64,000 nt of DNA from Porphyra umbilicalis (GCA_002049455.2 KV918894.1:124001-188000), one strand, 5' to 3'. Counted from the first letter of the stretch, positions 13,201-25,025 are shown. A program made the numbers and translations. Notes: generated by a model not told the origin, from the letters alone.

Positions 13201-13766
13201 TGGCGATAGCCGCGCTGAGGACGAGGATAGCGTCGGTGGCTCGACACCCGCAGCTGCTCAAGCACCTGCGGCCAGTGACAGCGTCACACCGAGGCCTCGT
13301 CGCTCGCAGCGCAAGCCAGCTCCCAAGGTATCATTGTGGGAGAAGGAACCCAAGGCATACCTGGCAAGCTGAAACGCTTCCGCGGCTGAGGCGGGCTGGG
13401 ACTTGCAAAAGCCGCCTGCAAACGAGAAGGAGGCGCGCGCTCGTCCTGACTGGCCGCTGTGAAAGCAGGCCATTCAGGAGGAGGTGGCGGCACACAAACA
13501 CCTTTGGCACCTGGTCCAAGACCAAGGGGAACAACAAGAATCACAAGGCCATCAAGACGCGATTCTTGTTCGACATCAAGCACGACGCGGAGGGCAAGCT
13601 CATGCGCTACAAGGCTCGTCTCGTGGCCCAAGGGTTTAACCAGGTGCCCGGACAAGACTTTGACGAGACGTGGGCTCCGGTACCCAACGCGGCCACGACA
13701 CGTGCTCTCTTCGCTGTGTCGGCATCCATGGGCTGGGAGATTCACCATGTCGACGTCATGACAGCC
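9761..13766 (+). repeat. Right arm of the 4-kb inverted repeat
   Basis: This mirrors 257-4262. It carries the Gypsy integrase start (9761-10269) and the 5' part of a Copia fossil from its LTR into RT. Beyond about 13766 the two sides diverge abruptly, which suggests the Copia element on this side is a mosaic of two copies. Confidence 0.93.
10270..10666 (+). repeat. 5' LTR of the right Copia copy
   Basis: This 397-bp LTR starts TGTTGAGG and ends TTTCA. It is followed after a few bases by the ATGGGCCCAGC leader motif. It begins directly after the Gypsy integrase block and mirrors 3357-3753. Confidence 0.78.
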
Positions 13767-15318
13767 TTCCTCAACGCCAAGATTGACAAGGAGATGTACA
13801 TCAAACTCCCCGACCGTATCGAATCGGAGGGCGTGGAGGAGATGTGTCGGCTTAACCTGGCGCTCTACGGGACAAAGCAGGCTGGGCGGCTGTGGGGCAT
13901 CAAGCTCGACAAGGAGCTCAAGGAGATCAGGGCACTGCGATTCAAGGTAAACCCGTGCCTCTACGAGTGGCGCCACCATGTGCACGGGCGCGTCTTCATC
14001 CTCGTGTACGTCGACGACCTTATCGTGGCGGGCGAAAAGCTGTCTGAAGTTGCAGCCGTCAAGCGCTCTGTGTCGGCAAAGGTCGAAGTACTTGACATGG
14101 GGGAGGTAAACGACTTCATTCGCATGAAGGTCATGCGTAACCGTGAGTCGAAGACGCTCACTCTAAGCAACCCGGGGCACACGATGACGCTGCTGGAGGC
14201 GTTTGGGATGGAGACCTCCACCCCAAACAAGGCGCCGATGGCGTCGGGGGTCAATCTAGCGAAGACGGGCGAGGTCCTGCTACCGGAGGGTAACCAGTAC
14301 GCCAAGTTGGTCGGCTTCCTCCTCTACCTGTTCACCAAGACAAGGCCGGACATCGCCTTTGCCGCGAAGGTTGTGTCGCGCTTCATGTCTTGCCCTGACC
14401 AGGACCACATGCGCGCAGTAAAGGGGGTATTGCGCTACCTGCGCGGGACAACCTGCCTTGGAGTGGTCTACCGCGGCAGCGGGCCGCTGCAGGGCTTTGT
14501 CGACGCCGACTGGGCGGGCGACGTTGACGGCCGTCGGTCGACGACAGGCTTTGTCCTCACCCTCAATGGCGGGCCCATCGCGTGGGCTAGCAAGCGCCAT
14601 TCGACGGTGCGAACGTCAACGGCTGAAGCGGAGTACGTGGCCGCCACGATGGCCACGAAGGAGGCGCTGTGGCTACGCAAGCTGCTGTCGGCTCTAGGCG
14701 TCGATGGCGGGGCTGTGCCGATGGGGAAAGACAACCAGGCTTGCCTCGCGTTGGTCAACAACCCCCAAGCCACCGGGCGTACCAAGCACGTGGATGTCGT
14801 GTACCACATGGTCCGTGCCTACGTGTCGCGCGGGGACATGACGGTCTTCTTACTCCGTAGCGTGGACATGCCGGCAGACGGGCTGACGAAGCCGCTGCCG
14901 GCCCCAGCGTTCGTATTGTTTCGCCGCGTCATTAGCGTTGGCGCCGATCTGAGCAACGCGGGGCTGGGCGCAACGCCGGCCCCACGTCCTGCTGACACGT
15001 GCTGAGCCCCTCCGTGGTCGGCCGAGGTCTTTGGCGGAGCGACCATCGTGACGTGCCGCGTGCCCTTTGCGTTTGGCATCGGGTTTGCGGCGATTTGGGC
15101 CATTTCTGGTGCTCGGACGGCCGGCTGGGGTATGTCATGCTTCTGTCCGAGTCGGCGGCAGTCGACTAAGTCCCTCTTGAGTTTTGACACTGACGGCGAT
15201 TTTTTTGTTTTGGACGGTGACAATACCGTCTACAAGAAAACTCGCGCGGAGTGCTTTGGCTGGTATCGATACCAGCCGTTCCGGTGCACTTCCATAAACT
15301 CCAATGTAGTTGGAGGAG

Positions 15319-15736
15319 TGTTGATCTCCCCTCCGGAACTCCATTGGAGCTATACTTACACGCGGGCTCTTGGGGACTCAAGCTCGTGTATTTGTTGGCA
15401 TTCCATTTTGTATGGCGTACGTGTTTGTATTTCATTTGTGTATCTCTTGGTGAGCTCCCCCCTTCTTGTGGTGAGCTCGGGGAGATTGTGCGTGGCGTGG
15501 TGACTGCATTGTGCTGGGGTGGGCGGCTTAGCACTGGGGAGGCGCAAGCTCCGCTTTGGGAGGTGCGCCGCAGACCCTGCACACGCGGAGAGTGGAAGGG
15601 CCTGCGGGAGCACTGAGAGGGGATCTTCTCTGGGACTGGCAGAGGATACGCCTGGGGTCTATCAGGCGGTCTTAGTGGGCCCAAGACCGCCATCCAAGTA
15701 AACCAACGCATCCACCTATCTACCTCCCGCTTCGCA
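15319..15736 (+). repeat. 3' LTR (partner of the LTR at 7543-7960)
   Basis: The LTR is 418 bp, starts TGTTGATC and ends CGCTTCGCA. It is preceded by a short purine run (TGGAGGAG) and followed by AGTGC, the complement of the GCACT flanking the LTR at 7543-7960. It has the same length as that LTR, with about five percent divergence. Confidence 0.88.
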
Positions 15737-18460
15737 AGTGCCCACTCCAGAGGGCTCGGTGCTTCTCCAGTAGGGTGAGCACGTGAGGCCGCAACCCGTC
15801 GGGCATGTTCGAAGTATGAACGTGGGGCTCCTCCACGGGGTCTGTCGCGTCGAGCGCGGTGTTCGGACTGAGACTGGGTGCAGCCCAGTCCTCTCGGGAT
15901 ATGGCGGCAACCGTGCCGGAGTAGGCCGACATACGTCCTACGACCATGCTCTTGGGCAGCCGCTTTTTCTTATTCCCCGTATGGGTTATCTCCACCCACC
16001 ACGTATGGTTGGCGGTGCATTCCATGGTGCCAGTTGCAACACGCACGCGGTGGCGCTCATGCACTCGATGGCGCTGAATGATGACCCCATTCCCTTGGAA
16101 TGACGTCTGTACCGGGACGTCTCCCCGGGACCGCGGGGGTAGGACCACCTCGTGTGCCAGGCGCACCTTGGCGTCCACCTCACTAGCTGCATCAGCCTTG
16201 CTGGGTTGGTCCGCCCTGGCATACGACACCGTCTTACCCCGACGAAGGATGAGGAGCTTACATTCATTTAGCAACCGGATGTCACCCTTGGGCCCGCAAA
16301 TGTTGGGGACATGGACGTCAGTGTAGTCGGTCCCTAGGAGTAGGGGGACCGACATGCCGCGCACTACTCCACACGTGCCTGGGCTGGAGTTAGTTCCGAC
16401 TCGCACCGTGAGAGCCACGGTGCCCGTCATGGGAAGGAGTCCCCCATTCACGTCGAACAACCGAGCGGTCGCCGCGTTTAAGAGCGCCACAGTCATCTCT
16501 GGGGGGAGTTGCGCTTCCCGTACAAGGGAGACACACGACCCCGTGTCGACAATGACGCGGAGGGCTAACGCACGGCCCGCGTCCGACCAGACGCGAATGG
16601 CCACCTGATAGTTGAAGCCCGTCAGGACGGCCACCAAGTTCCGGCAGCCAACCCCCTTCGGGAGGGTCGCGTCCCGAGGGCGGATCCCCTTGGGTAGGGA
16701 TAGGATGCGTACTGGCATCATAGCCACGCCCCGGATTGGGTCCACCGGTTGCCGCGGGGAGGGTCCAGCACAGGTGGTTACTCGTTTCCCTTCTCGGACT
16801 CAGAGGAGGTGGCGGGTCCGCTCTCGGGCTCGGTTTGCGGCTCCCCCTTCTCAAGCGGCGTCGACTCCTCGCCGCTTGAGCTGAAGTCCTCTTGGAAAGT
16901 GGCCACGGCTACTCGCCGGCCCGTTCGCTGGGTATCAAGGGAGCCCGAGGACGTCCCTAAAAAGGACCACCGACTGTCTATGGCCAATCGGTCACGTAGG
17001 CGTGCGTCCAAGTCGGGGTGCACCTCGGCCCAACGACCCACCTTGCCACACTGCCAGCAAGGGTACTCTCCCGCCCAGGGTTTGGGATTGGGAAGTCTCA
17101 TCCTTCGATCGAGATCGGTAGCGCGGGTAATCACCGCCCCCGGAAGTCGAGCCGCCCGGGGCCTTGGGTCGGGACAGATCGTACCGGGGGCCCGAAGTTG
17201 GGGCACCCACGCCCCAACGCCCCGACGGCTCGGACGGGGGCGTCCCGCTGTGGGTTACCCCGTGTTCTTCCGGTGACCTGGGGAAGGGCGGCCGCACGAG
17301 CTTGCCTCCGGAGCCGGGCCTCCTCCGCGAGCGCTTATCGCTCCTTGGTCGGCTCCTGAAGCTGCTCAAGGCGTAGCCAGCGGTGCTCGTCGCCCTTAGT
17401 CTGGGCGCCGCGAGCCAGCTCCGCCATCGTCATGCCGGTGGTGTTTCGCTCGAGTACAGTGGAGCGCGCCGCGCGGTGGACCCCTTCCGCAAAGCGCCCC
17501 TCGAGTGCGCTCTCCCCGTACATGAACCCGCACTCGGTTTTGAGGCGGCGGAGGCGCTCGGCGAAGGACAAATCGTCTTCGTCGTCCCGTTGGACTGTGA
17601 CGTTAGGGGTCTCGGAGAGAGTAGCCACCGAGGCCTCGTCGACGTGACGCCCGAGCATCCATTTTCTGAGTTCCAGGTAAGAGGGGACCTCGCCGGGGTT
17701 ACCCGCCCGACGAGTTGGCATGACCATCATCATCTCTGACTTAAGAGGTTCCTTGGTAAAGTCTTGAAGGATGTAGAAGGCTTCGCCTATGGAGACGTGG
17801 TTGTCGTCACAGGCCTTTGCGAACTTGCGCAAGAGCTGGAAGACCTTGGACGGGGGGCAGCTGTCCCACCTGTCGTGTACCCCGAGGGACTGAGCCACGT
17901 CCTTCTGGCGCCGGCCAAACGTACGGGCCTGGCGCAACGTGTAAACAACCGACTGGTTGTCTAGCGCGTAGGTCTCACAATCAAACATCACCCGGTAGTA
18001 CGGGTGGTTCACCACAATCTTGGGCGGCACCACCCGAGTTGGGGGTGTCGGGGTCGTTTGAGTCCGCGACCCCTCCGCTTTCGGACCGGTCGCGGAGGAG
18101 AGTTGCGTCGGGAACCCCGAGTAAATCCCCCGGGGTATCTCTCGCGCCGCTCCCCCGCCTTGCTGACCCCCGGCCGAGTCGGCAGTCGGTTCGGCCCTCC
18201 GGTCAATACCGCGAGTGCCCTCCCTCGCCGTCGACGGCGTGGGGGTAGCACAAAACGCATCAAGTAGGTCCGCAACAGCTGAATCGTCCCCCGAGCGGGA
18301 GACGCCAGTGGTCGACGACGACGACGAGTTGTCGCGTCGGCGTTGATCAAACGAGCGTCGGGCTGGGCCCCGGCGCTCAGCGGGCCTGGGCGTAGAGCCT
18401 TTCAACATCGTATCTAGCGATCGGGTAGCTTCGGACCGAACGACCTCGGCCACGGTGTCG
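15737..18460 (-). mobile_element. Ty3/Gypsy fossil: gag and protease part
   Basis: On the minus strand, a gag region (about 18.45-17.3 kb) is followed by a cysteine/histidine cluster resembling a gag zinc knuckle (about 17.05 kb) and a retropepsin-like protease (DTGS motif near 16.55 kb, about 16.7-15.75 kb). It ends at the Copia target site, where the coding sense continues in the block starting at 7961 on the other strand. This supports both being parts of one Gypsy element split by Copia insertion and inversion. It is broken, with several breaks. I could not prove an LTR upstream. Confidence 0.8.
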
Positions 18461-19180
18461 CGCCACGCGAGACCCTGGCCATCCCTGGCACCCCGTGAAC
18501 CTGGGAGGGCGCGACCAGAGCTCCCACCCGTCGGCTTTCATGCCGATTCTGGTATCGCCCCCCCCCTCCCAAGCACCGAGAGGGGATCTCCCAGGATACG
18601 GTAGAAGGGTGCTACGTGACACCCTCGCGGCGCCCCGGGGTCAGGGGCGCAGATTAATCTAAGTCAATAATCCAAGTCGGGTTTACACAAAATTAGGCCC
18701 TTAACTAGGGGCCCGCCCGGGCGGGGTACTAGTCCCAGGGAAGTATTGGGATTGTGGTTATGATTGGTGAGCCATGGGATGAGCTCAAGTGGGTCACCAA
18801 CGGCATAATTTGAAATATGTGGCAGTGGGACATCTTTCTTGGGAATCTGGTTCCCCGAGTGTGAGAGCCATGTGCCGGCCCGTCACAGTTTCCCTTGGCT
18901 AAACCGTGCTTACGGTCCGTTCACCCACGTGTGGCCAGAATTCGCGCAAGCGACACTGATCGAATACGATCCGTCGGTCCCAGCGCTCCTCAAAGGGCTC
19001 CTTGTACCACCGGTACATCACTTGATTCAATCTTTCGTCGCCTGGCGACCTCCACCGAGGAAGCGACCGTGGTCATCCCACAATGGACAAACACCAGTTG
19101 GTACGCAACCGCCATACTCGCATGTCTCGAGTACGAAGTAATTTTATCAACAGATGCAAGGGGTACGAATCCCACACCAT
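18461..19180. other. Stretch without a recognisable gene
   Basis: This is probably Gypsy leader and possibly LTR sequence in the first 350 bp (minus strand), followed by unremarkable sequence. A 14-bp GC palindrome (GGGCCCGCCCGGGC region, about 18708-18722) is present. I see no supported gene here. Confidence 0.5.
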
Positions 19181-19638
19181 CGCAGCGAGCCCAGAACCAT
19201 CGTCAAAAGCACGTCTGTTTTTGTCTGTTTTCAGCCTCTTGGAGACCCGTGTTCCTGCTTCAAGAAACAGAATTCCTGTGCAAAAAACAGATCGACCCCC
19301 CTTGACAGGCTCTCAGAGGCCATCTCATGCGAGGTCCTTGCATATTTGCGTTTGCGAGAACAGGAATCGTTCCTCACTCCACACATTGCGCCTGCTAGCA
19401 GGGCCATTGACGCTTCTCCATCTCTCTCTCTTTCTGGAAGGGTGAAGTGTATACGTCTTATGCTGTGTCTCTCTTTTTACGAGTGGAGATGTATCTATCC
19501 CGGCGAACATATGATTTTGGCGCCTTTTCTGGAAAAAAGCAGCCCTGACAGAGCCCCAGGGCGGTTTGCAGATTATCTGTTCGTCCCAAAACATTCAAAA
19601 GCAGACGTGCTCTTGACGACGGTTTTGGGCGCGCTGCG
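19181..19638. mobile_element. 458-bp MITE with about 40-bp terminal inverted repeats
   Basis: The left end (CGCAGCGAGCCCAGAACC) and the right end, reverse-complemented, match over about 40 bp with a few mismatches, continuing through a shared AGCACGTCTG block. The flanks are CAT (19178-19180) and CAT (19639-19641), a plausible 3-bp target duplication. A 3-bp duplication would suit Harbinger or CACTA relatives, but the family is not proven. There is no coding capacity. Confidence 0.75.
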
Positions 19639-19824
19639 CATTGGCCACGCTGCCCTGCCACTTCCTTCATCGCTATGATGATAAACAGAAAAACTGAGAA
19701 GTGGATACAAACATGTCAAACGACAATCAATCACAAGACGAAGAAACATCACCACCTTAAACGCGTAAGCCCCAGACATTGGCACCCCCTTCCGCCAGGA
19801 GCTGCCGAGCAAGTCACTTAACAG

Positions 19825-21426
19825 TCAACCCTGCGACTCTTCCTCCTCATCGCCACGACGCGAGTCGCGACGGCAAGGGTGGCGAGAGCCAACGCTGGCC
19901 CCCGCCTTTTGGGAAACGCTTCGTGCACGCCTGTTGCGTGCCGACGGCGGGGCGCCGCCTGACGGCCCCCCTTGCGCATGAGCGCGACGCCCCAGAACGC
20001 TCTGAGCGTTGAAGCGCGTCGGCGCTACCGCCTTCTCCGGCTGAACAACCTCCAGGTGCTGAGCAAAGCGCTCGTTGTTGGCATCACCATCAACGAAGCG
20101 AGCGACGGCCTGCCCAATAAAGGCCAAGGCCGACTCATCCCCTCGCCCGTCCGCTTGCTCCACAGCATGGCGCAAGCCGGTCACTTGAACGACCCAGGCA
20201 TGCGCCACCGCTGACACAGCGGCCCCACGGGGCTCGCGAAGGCGCACTTCGCGCACGCGCGCCGACCCAAACAGGGCAACCGCCTCAAAGGAAGAGGCAC
20301 GCGTCGGACAAGTGGCCGCGATGGCCCGTGGCGGCGATATCGACCGAGAACGATCGCGACGCGGCGACCGCGAGCGATCGCGACGCGGCGAGCGCGGACG
20401 GTGGTATCCACCACGATCGCCACTGATGGCATAAGCCCCCCCCGGATGGGTCTGCCGACCACGACGCCACACCCCGAGGTGACTTGGAGGAGCCGGTGCC
20501 ATATGGGCAGGCGCGTTCGGGTCAGGTGCCCAATCGGAATCTGCACACGCGTGTCGAAGGCAACAGCCGAACTTCTTGGTCGCATCGACCGTCACGCGCA
20601 CCTGTCGCGCCTCGCCGGTTTCTTGGTCCCGACGGACCACGTGCTTAAGGACGACCCCCCAAGGGAACACGTCCATTGCGCGGCGCACCTTTCCATACAA
20701 GGCATGTGCCGCCTCGCCGTCGGGCTCCTCACACAGTTTGGACGTGTCCAGGACGTCAAAGTGACGAAGTGTCTTCTCGTCCAGACGGACAAAAACCTTG
20801 TCCTCTTGAAGGGTGCGAACCCAAGCAGCAATCAGATTGCAGTAGTACTCCGAGTACACAATCTGCCAACAAAAACTATAATCGTTTCGCAACGAGTCTA
20901 CCAGGTACGACACCACAACCGGGGTCCCCACCCAAAGATCGGTCTTGAGCTCCCACTCGGGGACTGATGAAAGCCATCGAGACAAGTCAAACGACTTCGG
21001 CGCCCGGAAGAATCCGGCTGACCACTCCGTCGGCAGCAGCCCGTTGCCGCGGAAGAACCGTGTGTCCGCCGCGCGGCAATGATCGGTCGCGAACAGCGGC
21101 AGCCGAAAGAGGTTCAGTAGCTCGCTCATGCGAGGGCTTCGATCTTCATCGACCGCATCGTTGTCCTGCGCCGCCACCGGCGTAAGCTGATCCAGGTACT
21201 CCGCCAAACCGACATCGTGGCCGATCGGGACCTTGAGATCCGTGGCCAGCGAGCGCCCGAGAAAGACGGCCTTCGGCGAGTTCCGCAACAAGCGGCAAAA
21301 CGAGTTGGCTGCCGCCTCGAAGGTCTCGGTCCCCCTCACGGAAAACAACAAAGCGGTGTTGTAAACCAGACGGTGGAATGGGTGAAAGGGCGCTTGGTAC
21401 CGAATGCCTTCGTTGCAAAACGACAT
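19825..21426 (-). CDS. Uncharacterised 533-codon ORF with an Arg/Ser-rich segment
   Basis: I do not recognise this protein. Residues 1-300 are of mixed composition, aromatic- and charge-rich, and look globular (for example an SEYYCNLIAAWVRTL block). Residues about 330-370 form an Arg/Ser/Pro-rich basic stretch with two copies of RSPRRDRS, like nuclear RNA-binding or nucleocapsid-like tails. The last 160 residues are Ala/Arg-rich and end acidic. Codon use and length argue for a genuine past or present gene. It could be an accessory protein of an unidentified mobile element or a lineage-specific gene. No partner gene or inverted ends are evident. Confidence 0.55.
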   Translation of the reverse strand: MSFCNEGIRYQAPFHPFHRLVYNTALLFSVRGTETFEAAANSFCRLLRNSPKAVFLGRSLATDLKVPIGHDVGLAEYLDQLTPVAAQDNDAVDEDRSPRMSELLNLFRLPLFATDHCRAADTRFFRGNGLLPTEWSAGFFRAPKSFDLSRWLSSVPEWELKTDLWVGTPVVVSYLVDSLRNDYSFCWQIVYSEYYCNLIAAWVRTLQEDKVFVRLDEKTLRHFDVLDTSKLCEEPDGEAAHALYGKVRRAMDVFPWGVVLKHVVRRDQETGEARQVRVTVDATKKFGCCLRHACADSDWAPDPNAPAHMAPAPPSHLGVWRRGRQTHPGGAYAISGDRGGYHRPRSPRRDRSRSPRRDRSRSISPPRAIAATCPTRASSFEAVALFGSARVREVRLREPRGAAVSAVAHAWVVQVTGLRHAVEQADGRGDESALAFIGQAVARFVDGDANNERFAQHLEVVQPEKAVAPTRFNAQSVLGRRAHAQGGPSGGAPPSARNRRARSVSQKAGASVGSRHPCRRDSRRGDEEEESQG

Positions 21427-21429
21427 CGT

Positions 21430-22100
21430 CGGCAGCCGCGCTCACCGCATCTCAGCCGCATCTCACTCCACTTCGGCTGCATTTCGCAGACCATGGCATT
21501 TTCGGAAGCTTCGCACGACAGGCCTGCAGATGTCGTCATATGTGAGTCCAGATGCAAAGATTCTTTGCAAAGCAACGTCATCCGTCTAACAGGCTGCGGC
21601 GGGGGGATGTATAATTTGATTCATTTATTTCCTACTTCATTCAAGCCCTAACGGCTCGCTAATTCTTGTTCAGCCATCCGCCGGTTATCCCGTCATGGAT
21701 GGAGCTTGCCGCCACTTGCCGTCACTTGCATGAAGTTGTCGCCACTTGACTTGAGCTGCCTTCCAGGCAGGCCACTTGACAGCCTGACATCAGCGGCCTG
21801 CTGTGTCTGGCACGCGTGGCCGGTGGTCAGACACACTGTCACAGACACCGGGCACACCGCCCTGACACTGTCGTGTCCTGAAGCACAGCCGTTGCTGCTT
21901 CTGACCTGCGGTGCTGGGGCCCCGGGCGAGTCGCGGCTGTGCAACGGGCCAAGTCGAATTGGTCAGGTTGCATTTATAGTGCACCTGCACTGCATCTCCG
22001 TTCATGTCAACCTCAACACAGGTGCGTGCCTTTCACATATCTCCTGGCCAACTCACCCGCCACAGGCGTGGGCATTATGTCCCCAGCGCGTGAAGGAAAC
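21430..22100. other. Stretch without a recognisable gene
   Basis: There is no supported gene. A cluster of four short GCCACTTG or CCACTTG words lies at about 21707-21780. Confidence 0.4.
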
Positions 22101-22489
22101 AAGTGGGCCCATCGCAGGCAACCAAGAGTAGCACAGGACGAGAAAAGGGCGCAGGGGAGGCCTCAAATCGTGCGTCCATAAAAAGCACCAGGTGGCACGC
22201 CCCCCCACACACACACCCCCACCCCCTCCCCCCTCTCCACCCTAACTTACGCCAACACCCGTGCCGCTGCCGCCACCGCCGTGGCCACCCGTCCCAAGTG
22301 AGCGGCGGCGGCGAGGGCGGCCTCCTCCCGCCCTCCCCCCCACCTACGCCCCAACCCGCGGCAGGCCGTGGCCTAACGCGCCCAAATCCCTCCGCCCCAA
22401 ACACACACCTACACCTGCGCGCAGCCTCTTGCCGCCCTCCCCCCAATACAGGCCCAAGCCCGCGGGCTGCGCCGCCACCCCCCGCCACC

Positions 22490-23330
22490 CCCCCCCTTCA
22501 AACCGGGGTCGCCGTCGCCGCAGCCACCGCCGCTGCCGCCGCCGTCGTGGGCGTCGCCGTCGCCGCCGCGACCACCCTTGCCGCCGACATCGGCGACGTC
22601 GGCGCCGTCGCTGCCGCCACCGCCGTTGCCACCTCCTTCGGGGGCGTTGCCGTTGCCGCATCAACTGCCATTGCCGCCGCCGTTGGGGGCGTCTCCGTTG
22701 CCGCCGCTACCGCTTTTACCGCCACCGCCGTTGCCGCCGCCGTCGGGGGCGGCGCTATCGCCGCCGCGAGCACCCTTACCGCCGACATCGGCGCCGTCGG
22801 CGCCGTCGCTGCCCCCACCGCCGTTGCCGCCTCCTTTGGAGGCGTTGCCGTTGCCGCCGCAAGTGCGATTGCCGCCCCCGTTGGAAGCGTCGCCGTTGCC
22901 GCCGCCACCGCTTTTACCCCCGCCGTAGGGGGTGTCGCCGTTGCCGCCGCTACCGCTCTTGCCGCCGCCATCGGCGCCGTCGGCGCCGTCGCTGCCGCCA
23001 CTGGCGTTGCCACCGCCGTTGGGGGCGTTGCTGTTGCCGCCGCCACTGCCGTTGCCGACGCCGTTGAGGACGTCGCCCCTGCCGCCACCACTGCCTTTGC
23101 CGACGCCGTCTGCGCCGTCGGTGCCGTCGGTGCCGCCGCCGTTGCCGCCATTGGCGCGGCCGCTGCCGCCGCCGCCATCGTCTTTGCCGCCGTCGGCGTC
23201 TTTGCCGCCACTGCCGCCGTCACCGCCGTCGCCACCGCCCCTGCCGCCGCCGCCGCCGCCGCCGTCACCGCCGTCGCCGCCGCCGTCACCGCCGTTGCCC
23301 CGCCTCCCCGCGGCGGCTCCACAACCACAG
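22490..23330. repeat. GCC-rich minisatellite
   Basis: The block is degenerate and GC-rich, with recurring phrases such as GCCGACATCGGCGCCGTCGG and TTCGGGGGCGTTGCC. Most frames on both strands stay open because the triplet composition excludes stops. The readings are Ala/Val-rich on plus and Gly/Asn/Asp-rich on minus, so open length is not evidence for coding. The longest plus frame spans 22103-23971. Confidence 0.7.
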
Positions 23331-23822
23331 CGTGCCCGCGGCTTGGCGGCGTGGGCGGGCGTCGGGAGGCGGCGGCGGTGGACGCGGCGGCGGCGTCGGC
23401 AGCGGCGATGGCGGTGGTCGCGGCGGGCGCGCCGACCACCCTGCCGCCGACGGCGGGGCGGACGTTCATCACGCCGACTGCGGCTGTGAAGGCGGCGGTG
23501 AGGACGGCGGTGAGGAGGAGGCGGCCGCACGAGCCCAGGGCGGTCCACGTGTGGTGGCGGGGCCGCGCGGGGGCGCCGCCACCGCCGCCGTCGCCGCCGC
23601 CGCCGCCGTTATGGCAGAGGGCGAATGGGTGGCACGGACGAGGGAAAGGGCGGTGCCGGTGCCGGTGGTGGCCGCCGCCGCAAAGGCGGCCGTCGACCGC
23701 CGTCGCGTCACGGACAGCGCGGCGCGGCGCGTGGCCGCCCCGCCGCGGCCGCCGCCGCTGCCAGCCGCCCCGGCGCGCGGGGTGTCACGGCGAGCCGCGT
23801 GCGCGGCGGCGGGGCGGGGCGG

Positions 23823-23825
23823 TGC

Positions 23826-23866
<41 letters not shown>
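23823..23866. repeat. (GGC)n microsatellite
   Basis: About 13 consecutive GGC triplets lie inside the GC-rich region. Such a tract can form hairpins or quadruplexes and is prone to length change. Confidence 0.85.
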
Positions 23867-23889
23867 CGCGGCCGCCACCCCCCATTTCC

Positions 23890-25020
23890 TAGCCTTGATC
23901 GAGGGGGAGATTCCGCGGGCTCCCACAAGACATACACAATCATCGTGATCGCCAGTTCGCCACGGAGGTGACAGAACCATTCAGAAAAGAACATCGAGCA
24001 CTGATGTACAAATGACGAACGATTTTCGTTCAAAAACAAGAAATCGGAATTCGAGAACGAGAAAAAGCCGCCGAAGATGTGAAGAAATCCTCCGGTAGTG
24101 CAATTGTGGGATTCTTCGGCCTATCACAATGCTCATAAAGAACAGTTACGCGAAACAGTACATACTGTTAAACGACTTATTCAAGGATGCTTAAGAATTG
24201 AAATATTATCAAGAAAGTTTTTGAGCACATGACTATTCTTGAGATCAGTTCTTCAAATGCTCTTCGGTAGTTCTTTGTGGCGTGCTCGTGCTTGACCACT
24301 GCAGCGGCGGCCATCCAGACTGTGGTAGTGGCAACGGACGCGGTTGCAAACAGTTCGTCAGGCACGGCGACTCTTGTGGGCGAGACGGCACACGTGTGGC
24401 CCCGACGGTCGCGACAGTCCATGCCACTGTCCGCCATCCCCCCGCCCGACTGTCCGCCATATCTTCGCCCTACTTTCCGCCCCGCCCCACCCCGCCGCGC
24501 CTCCCCTCCCCCGCATAACCCCCCTTCTAACCCGCCACTGCCCCACAGGCGCCGCCGCTCTGGCCGGCCCCCTCCCCCCCCATCGCCTGTTTTTCTCCCT
24601 TCGCCTTCGACCGCTTTTGGCTGCGCGCTACCCTCCAATGCCCCTCCCCCCCGTCCCCCCAACCCATCATGGGCGGCGGCGGCGGCACTGTCGACGGCGA
24701 TTCCCCCCTTCCTCCGCCGCCCCCCTTGTCTGGAGGGGGCGGCTGGACGTGACCGCCGCCGACGGGGACCTGGTGCGGCACGTCGCTACCGTGCGCGTGG
24801 GCGACATTGCGGACGAAAATGACCTGGGGGGGTGGGCGGGTGGGGCGAGGGGGCGGGGGGGGGGGGTGGCGCGGTTGGTGCGCCCTGCAGACGCGGACCT
24901 CCACGTACACACGTACGTGCTAGAGGGGGGTTCTGGCTGGAGGGGGGTTCCACCGCCGCCGGCGGGGGGGGCGGCGCCGCCGACGGCGACGCGGGCCCCG
25001 ACGGCGTTGCCCTTCACGGC
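23890..25020. other. GC-rich stretch without a convincing gene
   Basis: An AT-richer segment (23890-24280) is followed by proline- and glycine-rich open frames on both strands. None shows a recognisable domain. Confidence 0.4.
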
Positions 25021-25025
25021 GCCGA

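Larger units (their letters stand above)
10270..15736 (+). mobile_element. Ty1/Copia LTR fossil spanning LTR to LTR, probably mosaic
   Basis: Parts in order: LTR 10270-10666, gag from about 10.75 kb, CCHC knuckle near 11.51 kb, protease DSGAT near 11.73 kb, GAG-pre-integrase near 12.15 kb, integrase core 12.35-12.8 kb, RT 13.5-14.1 kb with YVDD at 14007-14018, RNase H 14.5-14.95 kb, a purine run just before 15319, and LTR 15319-15736. The two LTRs are very different from each other. The 3' one pairs by target duplication with the LTR at 7543-7960, so the element appears assembled from two insertions. It is broken, with a few breaks. Confidence 0.9.

Noticed and set aside
22103-23971. 622-codon Ala/Val-rich plus-strand ORF
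   Set aside because: All frames are open across this GCC-rich minisatellite on both strands, so length is a composition effect; there is no domain or non-repetitive core.
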